Of a DNA stretch of 37,679 nt, positions 7,214 to 15,500 are shown in pieces (within the stretch, counting starts at the first letter, position 1; each line of letters opens with the position of its first letter). The notes under the pieces were generated by a model. The model had not been told where the DNA came from and made no database searches. It saw nothing but the letters and a program-made list of their open reading frames with translations. A program made the translations under genes and the position numbers. Origin of the DNA: an uncultured Eubacteriales bacterium (lineage in GTDB: Bacteria; Bacillota; Clostridia; Oscillospirales; Oscillospiraceae); NCBI GenBank assembly GCA_902492005.1, contig CABUJV010000020.1, positions 1-37,679 of the forward strand, written 5' to 3'.

Positions 7214-8298
7214 TACCAGGCACCTCCTTCCATCTTGTTCACAAAGCGGTCGAACAGGTACTCCGTATCCCGGGGGCCCGGGGATGCCTCAGGGTGGAAC
7301 TGGACGGTGCACACGTTGCCGTTTCGATAGCGCAGGCCCTCCACCGAGCCCTCGTTGACGTTGACGTGGGAGACCTGGGCCACTGCAGGATCCACGCTTT
7401 CCGCCGTGACCACATAGCCGTGGTTCTGGGAGGTGATGAACACCCGCCCGGCGGCCAGGTCCTTCACCGGGTGGTTGGCCCCCCGGTGGCCGAAGCGCAT
7501 CTTCCGGGTCGCGGCTCCGGTGGCCAGGGCCATAAGCTGGTGGCCCAGACAGACGGCAAAGATGGGCAGGCCGGAGTCGTAAAGCTTCCTCACCTCGGCA
7601 ATGATGGCCACGTTGTCCGCCGGGTCGCCGGGGCCGTTGGAGAGCATCACGCCGTCGAAGTTTCCCTCCAGCACGGTCTCGGCGGGGGTGTGGGCGGGGT
7701 AGACCGTCACCTGGCAGCCCCGCTCCTGGAGGCAGCGGATCATGTTCTCCTTGACGCCGTAATCCATCAAGGCCACCCGCAGCTTCTGTACGCCGTGGGC
7801 GGGGCAGACCTGGGGGGCCTTGCGGGTCACCCGCTCCACCGTGCCCTCCACCCGGTAGGCCCCGATCTTGTTCAAACAGTCCTCTATACAAAAATCCTCC
7901 GCACAGGTAATCATACCGTTCATGGTACCCTGATTGCGGAGAATGCGGGTGATCGCGCGGGTGTCCACACCCTCGATTCCCGTGATATTATGTTGTTTCA
8001 AATAGGTATCCAGATCGCCCTCACAGCGGAAATTGCTCCCGCGCCGGGTCAGATGGCGGACCACAAAGGCCTCCGCCCAAGGTCGGACGGACTCGTTGTC
8101 CTCGCCGTTCACGCCGTAATTGCCGATGAGAGGATAAGACATCACGATGCCCTGTCCCGCATAGGACGGGTCGGTCAAGATCTCCTGGTAGCCGGTCATG
8201 GAGGTGTTGAACACCATCTCGCACACCCGGTCCCCCGTAGCGCCGATGCTCTGCCCGTGAAAGACCGCGCCGTTGCCCAGAATGAGGGTCGCTTTCAT
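7213..8298 (-). CDS. carA: Carbamoyl-phosphate synthase small subunit
   Basis: The glutaminase subunit that hydrolyses glutamine and channels ammonia to CarB. The 361-residue protein has the N-terminal small-subunit domain (MKATLILGNGAVFHG; MTGYQEILTDPSYAGQ) and a C-terminal class I amidotransferase domain with nucleophile Cys250 (FAVCLGHQ) and the His335/Glu337 pair (FHPEA). All catalytic residues are present and the length is typical. It is the first gene of the leftward carA-carB-guaA unit. A promoter-like pair is seen at 8342-8370. I see no PyrR-binding attenuator or arginine box, so the mode of pyrimidine control is not evident. The weak AGGCGGG ribosome-binding site is poorer than those of neighbours. 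Confidence 0.97.
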   Translation of the reverse strand: MKATLILGNGAVFHGQSIGATGDRVCEMVFNTSMTGYQEILTDPSYAGQGIVMSYPLIGNYGVNGEDNESVRPWAEAFVVRHLTRRGSNFRCEGDLDTYLKQHNITGIEGVDTRAITRILRNQGTMNGMITCAEDFCIEDCLNKIGAYRVEGTVERVTRKAPQVCPAHGVQKLRVALMDYGVKENMIRCLQERGCQVTVYPAHTPAETVLEGNFDGVMLSNGPGDPADNVAIIAEVRKLYDSGLPIFAVCLGHQLMALATGAATRKMRFGHRGANHPVKDLAAGRVFITSQNHGYVVTAESVDPAVAQVSHVNVNEGSVEGLRYRNGNVCTVQFHPEASPGPRDTEYLFDRFVNKMEGGAW

Positions 8299-8341
8299 CG
8301 CCTGGAATCCCGCCTTTCGTCTTCTGAATGTGATCTGTCCA

Positions 8342-8370
8342 ATTTTATCCCAAAGACGATCTGTTTACAA
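8342..8370 (-). promoter_or_regulatory. Probable promoter of carA-carB-guaA
   Basis: Minus-strand TTGTAA (8370-8365), 17-bp spacer, TAAAAT (8347-8342), ending about 43 bp upstream of the carA ATG. Matches are 4/6 and 5/6 to consensus. Confidence 0.55.
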
Positions 8371-8434
8371 GTTCCGACCTTCCTCTTTTCCGCCAAAAAA
8401 CAAAAAAACGTGGTTTTGGACAAATGCCCTCGTC

Positions 8435-9268
8435 TCAGCGGGCGGGCGTCACGTCAATGATGACCAGTTCCGGCCGGTTGAAGATCCGTGGCACCCGGGT
8501 GGACTCCCTGGCCAGTCCCCGGCTGACGATCAGCGTGCTGCCCTCCAGCTCATACCGCCCTCCGGCGTATGCGGGAAACAGGCCCTGGTCCGGTGCGAGC
8601 AGGCCGTTGACCACCCCCGGCAGCCGCCACTGGCCCCCATGGGCGTGGCCCGCCAGGATCAGATCGAAGCCCCGCCCCTGGTACGCCTCCACCCGCTCGG
8701 GGCGGTGGGTCAGCAAAATGGTGAAGAAATCCGGATCGGCCTGCGCCGCGGCCCGCTCAAGCTGGATGCGCCAGGCCGCCTCCCCCGCCGCGGGGTCGTC
8801 CACGCCGCACAGCTGTATGGTCTGCCCGTCCACGGCCACGGGGACGCACGCTCCCTCCAGAACGGTCACGCCCCGCGCCTCCAGCGCGGTCTTGATGGCG
8901 CCGGCCTCCCCGCTCCAGAACTCGTGGTTGCCCGAGACATAATAGGCGGGCCAGCCCGCAGCCAGGGCCGCCGCCGCCGTATAGGCCCGCTCCGGGTCCA
9001 TGCGCGCGTCGTCGTCTACGATGTCGCCGCCCAGCAGCACCACGTCCGGGTCCTCCGCCGCCACCGCCTCCAGCAGCCCAGCCTGGCCTTCCCCGTAATC
9101 GCAGCTATGCAGGTCGGTGAGCAGGGCGATGCGGACCGGGGCGGACACCCGCGCGGTCTCCAGCCGGTACTGGCGCACCGCCAGCCGGGCGTCCAGCGCG
9201 GCGGCCGCCGCTCCCGCCAAAAGGACCGCCAAGGGCAGCCAGATGCGCCGCTTCTTTTTTCCAAACAC
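8435..9268 (-). CDS. Membrane-anchored metallophosphoesterase (YkuE-like)
   Basis: A 277-residue calcineurin-like phosphoesterase. Residues about 8-26 form one membrane anchor (IWLPLAVLLAGAAAAAL), so the catalytic domain should lie outside the membrane, as for YkuE. The dinuclear metal motifs are all present in order: TDLHSC (D-x-H), GGDIVDDD, GNHE, LTHRP and GHAHGGQ. YkuE-type relatives act on cell-wall or lipid-linked phosphate esters, but the substrate here is unknown. The start is a GTG at 9268 preceded by GGAGGCGAGG; no ATG fits the reading frame better. It stands alone on the minus strand, divergent from the DUF421 gene and convergent with nothing; downstream lies the carA promoter region. 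Confidence 0.9.
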   Translation of the reverse strand: MFGKKKRRIWLPLAVLLAGAAAAALDARLAVRQYRLETARVSAPVRIALLTDLHSCDYGEGQAGLLEAVAAEDPDVVLLGGDIVDDDARMDPERAYTAAAALAAGWPAYYVSGNHEFWSGEAGAIKTALEARGVTVLEGACVPVAVDGQTIQLCGVDDPAAGEAAWRIQLERAAAQADPDFFTILLTHRPERVEAYQGRGFDLILAGHAHGGQWRLPGVVNGLLAPDQGLFPAYAGGRYELEGSTLIVSRGLARESTRVPRIFNRPELVIIDVTPAR

Positions 9269-9420
9269 AGAACCTCGCCTCCGCCGTTTTCTTTGAGGAT
9301 ATCATACCCCGCCCCGGGATGTCTGAAGAAAGTATGAAGATTTGTTCCGCCGCCGCAGGAATAATCCAAAGGCGCCGGGCCATACTGAGGTTTGAATCCT
9401 ACCGACTGGGAGGGCCTTCC

Positions 9421-10104
9421 ATGGTCATCGCATTTACCCGTACCATTATTCTATATCTGCTCATCATCGCGGGCATCCGCCTCATGGGCAAGCGCCAGGT
9501 CGGTGAGCTGGAGCCGTCGGAGCTGGTGCTGGATCTCATCATCGCCGATCTGGCCGCCGTCCCCATGCAGGACTTCGGCATCCCGCTGCTCTCCGGCGTC
9601 ATCCCCATCCTCACCCTGCTGTGCGTCACCATGATTCTGTCGGTGCTCACCATGAAGCACGTCCGATTCCGGGCCCTGATCTGCGGCCGGCCCAGCATCG
9701 TGGTGGAGAACGGGCGGCTCAACCAGCGTGAAATGCGCCGCAACCGCTTTACGGTGGACGAGCTCAACGAGGAGCTGCGCATGCAGAGCGTCACCGATCT
9801 GTCTACCGTCAAGTACGCCATTCTCGAGACCAATGGCCGGGTGTCCGTCATCCTTTACGCCAACCAGCGGCCGGTGACGGCGGAGCAGATGAACCTCTTC
9901 CCCGACGACGTGGGGCTGCCCCTGGTCATCATCAATGACGGCCGCCTGCTGGAACGGAACCTGAAGCTGCGGGGCTTCAATGAGGGCTGGCTGCAAAAAC
10001 GGCTGGAGGAGCACAACGTCCGCCACGTCCGGGACGTGTTCCTCCTGTCGGTGGACGAGCAGAACCGGGTCTATTTTGTGCCCAGGGAGGTGGGGAAGGG
10101 ATGA
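9421..10104 (+). CDS. DUF421 family membrane protein (YetF-like)
   Basis: A 227-residue protein with three N-terminal membrane segments (roughly residues 3-20, 36-50 and 55-78) and a soluble C-terminal DUF421 domain containing the family's conserved signatures MGKRQVGELEPSELV, IADLAAVPM and a PSIVVENGRLN segment followed by RFTVDELNEELR. Members are common in spore formers and some are linked to spore membrane properties or heat resistance in Bacilli; the molecular role is unknown. ATG 9421 is preceded by GGGAGGG; the open frame extends upstream to 9319 without a ribosome-binding site, so I excluded that. It overlaps the next gene by 4 nt (ATGA), so the two proteins are probably made together. 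Confidence 0.9.
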   Translation: MVIAFTRTIILYLLIIAGIRLMGKRQVGELEPSELVLDLIIADLAAVPMQDFGIPLLSGVIPILTLLCVTMILSVLTMKHVRFRALICGRPSIVVENGRLNQREMRRNRFTVDELNEELRMQSVTDLSTVKYAILETNGRVSVILYANQRPVTAEQMNLFPDDVGLPLVIINDGRLLERNLKLRGFNEGWLQKRLEEHNVRHVRDVFLLSVDEQNRVYFVPREVGKG

Positions 10105-10481
10105 AGCGTCTGTGGTTCGCCGTGGCGGTCATGGCCGTTCTGTTTACCGCCACCCTGCTGAACTCCCAATATCTCCAGCGCTTCGCCACCGGCCTCTCCG
10201 ACCATCTGGTCCAGGCAGAGGTCCAGGCGGAGGCCGGCAACTGGGAGGAGGCCGGACGGCTCACCAAAGAGGCCCTGGACGTTTGGACCCGCCACGACAT
10301 GTACCTCTACACCGTACTCCGCCACTCCGATATCGACCAGATTCATACCAGCTTTCGGGAGGTCCAGGAGTTCATCAACTGCCGGGAGGGCGGTGAATAT
10401 TCCGCCGCCAGCGCCCGTCTCATCGCCCAGGTGGAGCTTTTGTACGAGATGGAGCAGCTTCATCTGAAAAACCTGCTGTAG
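10101..10481 (+). CDS. DUF4363 family membrane-anchored protein
   Basis: A 126-residue protein with one N-terminal membrane segment (about residues 3-20, LWFAVAVMAVLFTATLL) and a helical extracytoplasmic domain rich in Glu and Ala (AEVQAEAGNWEEAGRLTKEA; YTVLRHSDIDQIHTSF). This matches DUF4363, which in clostridia is regularly found right after DUF421 genes, as here with an ATGA overlap. The helical repeat character suggests a small scaffold or partner of the DUF421 protein; that is inference. The unit ends at the terminator 10488-10527. Confidence 0.85.
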   Translation: MKRLWFAVAVMAVLFTATLLNSQYLQRFATGLSDHLVQAEVQAEAGNWEEAGRLTKEALDVWTRHDMYLYTVLRHSDIDQIHTSFREVQEFINCREGGEYSAASARLIAQVELLYEMEQLHLKNLL

Positions 10482-10487
10482 CCAGCC

Positions 10488-10527
10488 AAACAGCCCCCGG
10501 GCCAGAAGGGCCGAGGGCTGTTTTTTC
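10488..10527 (+). terminator. Terminator of the DUF421-DUF4363 unit
   Basis: AACAGCCC at 10489-10496 and the inner GGGCC pair with GGGCC and GGGCTGTT, followed by TTTTTT. It starts 7 nt after the stop codon. Confidence 0.9.
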
Positions 10528-10574
10528 TTTTTCAGCCGGGCTTCCGGCGGAGCTTCAGCTCCCCGCCGCGCTGC

Positions 10575-10723
10575 GCCGCCGTGCTCCAGGCTGCACCGGG
10601 CAATGGCGCAGGACTGGTTGCCCTCCCCGCCGCCGGGGCAGTGTCCGCCGAGGTACATCGCACAAAGGCCGCAGTTCAGCCGCAGAGAGAAAACAGAGGG
10701 TACTCCCCCACAAAGCCCTTCAT
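10575..10723 (-). pseudogene. DUF3795 cysteine-rich protein, frameshifted and truncated remnant
   Basis: Two nucleotides after the nrdR stop codon an ATG (10723) opens MKGFVGEYPLFSLCG and then hits TGA at 10678-10676. In the neighbouring frame the sequence continues without break as LNCGLCAMYLGGHCPGG and NQSCAIARCSLEHGG. Joined, these give the expected N-terminus of a DUF3795 protein, whose family motif is CGLxCGLC...CPGC...C.I.RC. Loss of a single C around 10679 explains the frame change. After SLEHGG (about 10575) homology stops and the frame runs on as low-complexity residues into the terminator of the opposite gene, so the C-terminal half with its further cysteines is missing. The position suggests it was once the second gene of an nrdR operon. 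Confidence 0.7.
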
Positions 10724-10725
10724 GC

Positions 10726-11181
10726 CTATTTCCCGTCCAGGAGCCGGTCCAACTCCTCCTTAAAGGTGCCGATGTCCTTGAACTGGCGGTAGACCGAGGC
10801 AAACCGCACATAGGCCACCTCGTCCACCTCCTTCAGCTTCTCCATCACCAGGTCCCCGATGACCGATGAGCTGACCTCCCGCTCCATATCGTTTTGAAGG
10901 GCCTGCTCAATTTCGCCGGCCATCCGCTCCAGATCGGCCAGCGGCACTGAGCGCTTTTCGCAGGCCTTGAGCATGCTGCCCAGCAGCTTGTCCTTGTCGA
11001 AGGTCTGACGGCTGCCGTCCTTCTTGATGACCACCAGAGGCAGGCTCTCCATGGTCTCATAGGTGGTAAATCGCTTATGGCATTCCAGGCACTCCCGCCG
11101 CCGGCGGATGCTGGCCCCCTCGTCCGAGGGGCGGGAATCCACGACCTTGCTCTCCAGATTGCCGCAGAATGGACATTTCAT
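10726..11181 (-). CDS. nrdR: Transcriptional repressor NrdR
   Basis: Nucleotide-sensing repressor of ribonucleotide reductase genes. The 151-residue protein has the N-terminal zinc ribbon with Cys3, Cys6, Cys31 and Cys34 (CPFC...CLEC) and the RRRREC basic stretch that contacts NrdR boxes, then an ATP-cone domain (about residues 46-136, LPLVVIKKDGSRQTFDKDK) that binds ATP or dATP. Length and sequence are canonical. AGGAGG lies 9 nt before ATG 11181. A likely extended -10 (TGGTATACT, minus strand, 11226-11218) precedes it. No nrd structural genes occur in the window, so it acts in trans. The DUF3795 remnant follows directly. Confidence 0.97.
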   Translation of the reverse strand: MKCPFCGNLESKVVDSRPSDEGASIRRRRECLECHKRFTTYETMESLPLVVIKKDGSRQTFDKDKLLGSMLKACEKRSVPLADLERMAGEIEQALQNDMEREVSSSVIGDLVMEKLKEVDEVAYVRFASVYRQFKDIGTFKEELDRLLDGK

Positions 11182-11217
11182 GACTTGCAGCCTCCTTTGT
11201 ACGCCTATATTGTTATA

Positions 11218-11248
11218 AGTATACCACAGTTTTACTAAATATGGTATA
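11218..11248. promoter_or_regulatory. Inverted TATACCA/TGGTATA repeat, nrdR promoter region
   Basis: TATACCA (11220-11226) and TGGTATA (11242-11248) are perfect 7-bp inverted arms 15 bp apart. On the minus strand the first arm reads as the extended -10 TGGTATACT for nrdR. On the plus strand the second arm reads TGGTATAGC, a weaker extended -10 that could serve the small Asn/Gln-rich gene. No clear -35 boxes are seen. Confidence 0.5.
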
Positions 11249-11336
11249 GCTATTTCTAAAAATACCCTTTTTTCATTCTGTGTATAGTACCCCTCTCTTT
11301 CTGGAAATACTAGGGACGTGAAAAGAGGTGAGTTTT

Positions 11337-11474
11337 ATGAGCGACAACAAGCAAAATCGCAATCAGAACAGCTCCCAGAACAATCAATTCCAGAACAATC
11401 AGCGCAACAACCAGTCCCAGAACAAGAAGAACCAGCAGGAGCAGAATAAGAAGAACCAGCAGGAGCAGTTCTAA
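11337..11474 (+). CDS. Asn/Gln-rich 45-residue peptide, unknown function
   Basis: A short gene with a good ribosome-binding site (AAGAGGTGAG ending 4 nt before ATG 11337) encodes 45 residues, 28 of them Asn or Gln (14 each), plus Lys, Arg, Glu and Ser; the only hydrophobic residues after Met1 are two Phe. It begins MSDNKQNRNQ and ends QQEQF. The C-terminal part is a tandem repeat of NKKNQQEQ, encoded by two 24-bp direct repeats differing at one base. There is no signal peptide or membrane segment; it should be fully disordered and soluble. Composition resembles small hydrophilic spore or stress proteins of clostridia, but no family can be named. A strong hairpin follows 12 nt after the stop, which supports a discrete transcript. 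Confidence 0.7.
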   Translation: MSDNKQNRNQNSSQNNQFQNNQRNNQSQNKKNQQEQNKKNQQEQF

Positions 11475-11486
11475 CAGGCACACATA

Positions 11487-11525
11487 GAAGAGGTTCGGGA
11501 GGTTTCCCGGACCTCTTCCCTTTTC
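11487..11525 (+). terminator. Terminator after the Asn/Gln-rich gene
   Basis: A 14-bp stem (11487-11500 with 11505-11518, one G-T pair) around a GGTT loop, followed by CCTTTTCC. The U-run is imperfect. Confidence 0.8.
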
Positions 11526-11568
11526 CTGCGGCACAAAGGCGAAGCTCCCCGCCGTTCCTTCTCATGCC

Positions 11569-11604
11569 AAAACGGAGGCCCTTTTCCAAGGGCCTCCGTT
11601 TTTT
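11569..11604 (+). terminator. Second strong terminator hairpin
   Basis: AAAACGGAGGCCCTT (11569-11583) pairs perfectly with AAGGGCCTCCGTTTT (11588-11602), then TT. Its A and T tracts are symmetric, so it could act in both directions. It insulates the SleB-like gene from upstream transcription. Confidence 0.85.
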
Positions 11605-11706
11605 CAGCTTATAGTGCCTTCTGGAAAGTATTACAGCTTGCATCCGCCCGGCAAATTAGTTACAATTCGGTTACAACTTGTGACAGAACAGAAAGGTGTG
11701 TCAACG

Positions 11707-12510
11707 ATGAAGAAATGGTGCGCGTCCGCGCTCTTATGCGCGGCCCTGCTGCTGGGCCCCAAAGCCCAGGCGGCCGGCTCCGTGCTGGTGGACGGGGCTC
11801 CCCTGGAGAACAACGCCTTCGCCCAGGTCCGCAACAACACCACTTACGTCTCCCTCCGGACCGTGACCCAGGCGCTCCGGCCCACCGCCACAGTGGTCTG
11901 GGAGAATGGGCAGGCCGCCGTCTGGGACAGCGCCCTCTCCCTCACCGCCCGCCCAGGCTCCATTTACATAGAGGCCAACGACCGGGCCATCTACCTCCCG
12001 GACGGGGTGCTGCTGGAGGACGGGTGCACGTTGGTCCCTGTCCGGGCGCTGGCCTCCGCCCTGGGCGCGCAGGTGGACTGGGACGCCGGCACCGGCACGG
12101 TTCACGTCACCTCCGGCGCCGCCTCCGCCGCCTCCGCCGGCTATGACAGCAGCAGCCTCTATTGGCTCTCCCGCATCATCTCCGCGGAAAGCCGGGGAGA
12201 ATCCCTGCTGGGCAAGATCGCGGTCGGCAACGTGGTGCTCAACCGGGTGGCAAGCTCGGAATTTCCCGATAGTATCTACGGCGTGATCTTCGACGGCCGA
12301 TGGGGCGGCCAGTTTGAGCCGGTCCGGAACGGCTCCATCTATCAGGAGCCCACTGAGGAAAGTGTCCTGGCCGCCAAGCTGGTGCTGGAAGGGGCCAGCG
12401 TGGCGGGGAACAGCCTCTATTTCCTGGCCCCCTCTCTGACCAGCAACCACTGGATCATGAACAACCGTCCCTATGTCATGACCATCGGCTGCCATTGGTT
12501 CTATGCGTGA
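11707..12510 (+). CDS. Secreted SleB-like cell wall hydrolase with copper-amine-oxidase N-like domain
   Basis: A 267-residue exported protein. Residues 1-22 are a signal peptide (MKKW, then LLCAALLLGPKAQA). Residues about 25-140 form a copper amine oxidase N-terminal-like domain (VDGAPLE; YVSLRTVTQAL; LVPVRALASALGA), a wall-associated module in clostridia. A short Ala/Ser linker leads to the Hydrolase_2/SleB domain (about 152-267) with the catalytic Glu signature SRIISAESRGES, then GKIAVGNVVLNRV and HWFYA at the end. The domain cleaves peptidoglycan and in spore formers often targets cortex. ATG 11707 has AAAGGTG upstream; the frame extends earlier but lacks a signal peptide start. A bidirectional terminator follows. 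Confidence 0.9.
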   Translation: MKKWCASALLCAALLLGPKAQAAGSVLVDGAPLENNAFAQVRNNTTYVSLRTVTQALRPTATVVWENGQAAVWDSALSLTARPGSIYIEANDRAIYLPDGVLLEDGCTLVPVRALASALGAQVDWDAGTGTVHVTSGAASAASAGYDSSSLYWLSRIISAESRGESLLGKIAVGNVVLNRVASSEFPDSIYGVIFDGRWGGQFEPVRNGSIYQEPTEESVLAAKLVLEGASVAGNSLYFLAPSLTSNHWIMNNRPYVMTIGCHWFYA

Positions 12511-12530
12511 TCGACCCTTGGTGGATCGGA

Positions 12531-12572
12531 AAAGAACGCGTCCGGAGCTCCGCCGCTCCGGGCGCGTTCTTT
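12531..12572. terminator. Bidirectional terminator between convergent genes
   Basis: AAAGAACGCG and CCGGAG (12531-12547) pair with CTCCGG and CGCGTTCTTT (12556-12572). It lies between the SleB-like gene (plus) and the M56 protease gene (minus) and has short T runs on both strands. Confidence 0.85.
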
Positions 12573-12597
12573 GAATGCCGCGCCGGTCCCCGCTTCC

Positions 12598-15500
12598 TCA
12601 GGGGCCGGTGCCAACGCCGTCACAGCGCCATCCGCCGTCCGAGCGGTACATATAACCGCACCGGCCGTAACGGAACGCTCCCGGAGGCACATCCGGATCG
12701 TCCCCGGTATACTCCTCCGTGTTCCCGGCCATCATCCAGTTCAGACCGTCCTTATTCTCCGGCACGAATATGGTATTGTACCAGAAGAGGAACACGCCGT
12801 CGCTTTCCTGTGCCGCATCATGATCCTCCTCCACATCGGAAATGGAAAGATAGGTGCAGAAATATTTGCTGCCGGGCGTAACCTTGCAATGAAGCCCCTC
12901 ATACTGTTCCACCCAGGCACGGGCAATCTCCTCATGGCTCCTTCCATCCTCGGGAATGGGGGCTATGGCGCTCCGGAGCGCATCCATTTCCGCCTCATCA
13001 TACCAGCGGCGCAGCGCGGCAAACGGCGTTGCGTAAAACCCGTCGTTGGTTTCTTCCTGGAGCTGCGCCTGGAACCAGTCGGTGTTCCCATTGGCTTGAC
13101 ATTCCACCAGTCCGGCGTGATCCCAGAAAACAAGCCGGTCTGCGCCCCTTCCCAGCGTTAGGGAGCTGCTCCCCTGCGGAATGGAAACCTGACTTTCCTC
13201 CACCCAGCCCCAGGAGTAGTCCTGGATGAGGCCGCGCGGGGCGTTGCCAAAATTGCCCGGGAACGTATAGGGGCCGCCGCCTGTGCCGCCGCCGGGCGTC
13301 AGCTCCAGCGTGACCGTATCCTGATTCATCAGGTGGTCGAAGCGCGTTCCGATTTGATACTGCGCGTCCGCCTGGAGCAGTCCCAACCGCTCCAGCCCCG
13401 GCTCTGCCAGGAACTCCGGTCCCAAATCGTTGCTCATCTCGCTCCAGAGGAAGGTAAGGCCTCCGTCCTCCTCCGCCCGGAAGAACAGATAGTCGCAGTC
13501 GGGGTATCCGGGGCTCACCCAGCCGTCCTCCGTGAGGTACATTCCCCCCATCAGCAGTACGTTCCCCGGGGTGGTGGTGTGGTATTCGCAGTTGATGCGG
13601 TAAACCCGGAGGGAGATGCCGCCCACCTGCACTGCCGGAAGCTCTGTGACGGACTCCAGCCGCCAGTCGTCGTATTCCGCCTCATCCAGGATGGGCGTCC
13701 CCCTTCCGGTCCGGCCGATCTCGTCCCCTCTCTGGGGCATCCGCTCCCGGACCAGCTCCTTCGCCTTGTCGATCACCGTCTGGGGCGCGCTGCACCCCTC
13801 CATCACGTGGTCGGTCGTGCCTCTGGAGTCCTGATAGACCAGCAGGCTTTCTCCGTCAAAGTAGAGAAACCTCTGATATCGGGCGATTTGCGGACCGCCA
13901 TACCCGGTGACCGCCAGCCGCCCATTGTCGTTTTCCCACCGGCCATGGTCATAGCTTACCGCGGGATAGGCCTCCCCCCACAGGGCGGGCAGGTCCGCCG
14001 CATAGACCTCCCCCTCCCGCTGGAAGAAGAGCTGGGTGGGAGAGACCACCTCGGCCGCGCCGTCCCCGCTGAAGTCCCGATGGAACGTCTCCGTCCCGCT
14101 TCCCCTGGCCTGGAGGATACGAACCGGGGTCCCGTCCGGGTCGATATACAGGTAGTCGCAAACCAGCTCTCCGTCCTGCCAGTAGTCGATTGCATCCACA
14201 TGGCCGTCCCAGCCGAAGAGCCCGTCGTCCCAGCCCCCGCCGACGACGAATCCCTCCGTGCCGCTGTTGCCGGAGGCGAGCGGGAGCGTAAGGAAGACGC
14301 GATATTCCTCCCTGTCCTTATATGGATTTACCACCGCAAACGTCTGGGTGCTGTTCTGGTAGGAGGTCAGCAGGTGGAGCTCATAATCCCCATACGCCTG
14401 ATAGAGCTCATCCTGCTCCTTCCATTCATGGATGATTTCCACCGTGTAGGCCTCCGGCGTATAGGGCTGGACGTCCGCCAGGGAGAGGACCTTTTCCGGC
14501 TCCCCCCGCGGGAGGACCAGGGTGGAGGCGGGGCGCTCCGCCGGAACATGGGAGCGAACATGATATCCCCCGCCGTCCTGCTCTTCCAACGTCATACAGT
14601 ACCATGAATCGCCCCCGCCGCCGGCCTCCGTCCCGTAATAGAGCTTGACGGTTTTCCCCTGCCGCTCGCCCTGAAGGAACGCAGCCGCGCCGGGGTAATT
14701 GGTGTCGCCATGGAAGTGGTAGTAGGCGTCATAGTCCGGCAGGTAGGTAAAGGAGTCCAGGCCCTTCCCGGCGGTCTGCTCCAAGGTAAGGCCCATGAAT
14801 TGGGTCAGCACGGCGTCCATGCTGGCGGCGCTGATCTTCGTCAATCCGCAGTCCGGCTCGACGCCGTCATATCCGTTGTCGATCACGGCCTGTTTCTCCT
14901 CGGCCGTCCACATCTCCGCCGGGCCGTTTCCGCCGCAATAAAAGAGCTGGAACAGATCGATCTCCTCCGGCCCTTCATAGAGGGAGGTGAGGAACCGGTT
15001 GCGGAAACAGCCATCCCCTTCTTCGTTGAAATACGCCTGATTGAAGGAGCCCAGCTCCTCTGCGGTAAGGCCCTCGGGCTCCTCCCGCGCGCCCCCGGTA
15101 AAGGTGCAGGCGGAGACGATCCCCGCCAGCAGGACCACGGCCAGCGTCCCGGCTGCCAGCCGCTTGGGCCGCCGGACAAGACGGGTGATCCGATCCTTCA
15201 TCTGCCGCTTCCCGGTGGTCATCGTGGTGGCCGAAAGCAGCGGATTGGACGGGCCTCCCCCCACCTGGACAAGGGAGAGCAGCGTCTGCCCGTAGCGGAT
15301 CCGCTCCTGCTCGCCCAGGCGGGCCAAAACGCCCTCGTCACAGGCCAGCTCACAGTCGATTTTGGAGGCATAGGCACTGACCCACACCAGGGGATCGAAC
15401 CAGTAGACGGTCAGGCAGATGCAGCGGAGGAGGGACCACAGCGGGTCCAGGTGGCGGGCGTGGGTCTGCTCGTGCTCCAGCACATGCCGCAGGCGCTCCT

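Noticed and set aside
3923..7330. Very long plus-strand frame opposite carB (1135 codons)
   Set aside because: Antisense shadow of carB; repetitive GGLH/HVG-like composition and no ribosome-binding site.
8395..8434. Possible terminator after the metallophosphoesterase gene
   Set aside because: There is a T-rich run on the minus strand but only a weak CCAAAA/TTTTGG pairing; not convincing as a hairpin.
11282..11312. Sporulation sigma (SigG-like) promoter before the Asn/Gln-rich gene
   Set aside because: GTATA and AATACTA resemble the boxes, but the spacing is too long.
15100..15130. Lipobox-like LAGIVSAC in the M56 protein
   Set aside because: It is inside the last membrane segment, about 340 residues from the N-terminus, so it is not a lipoprotein signal.
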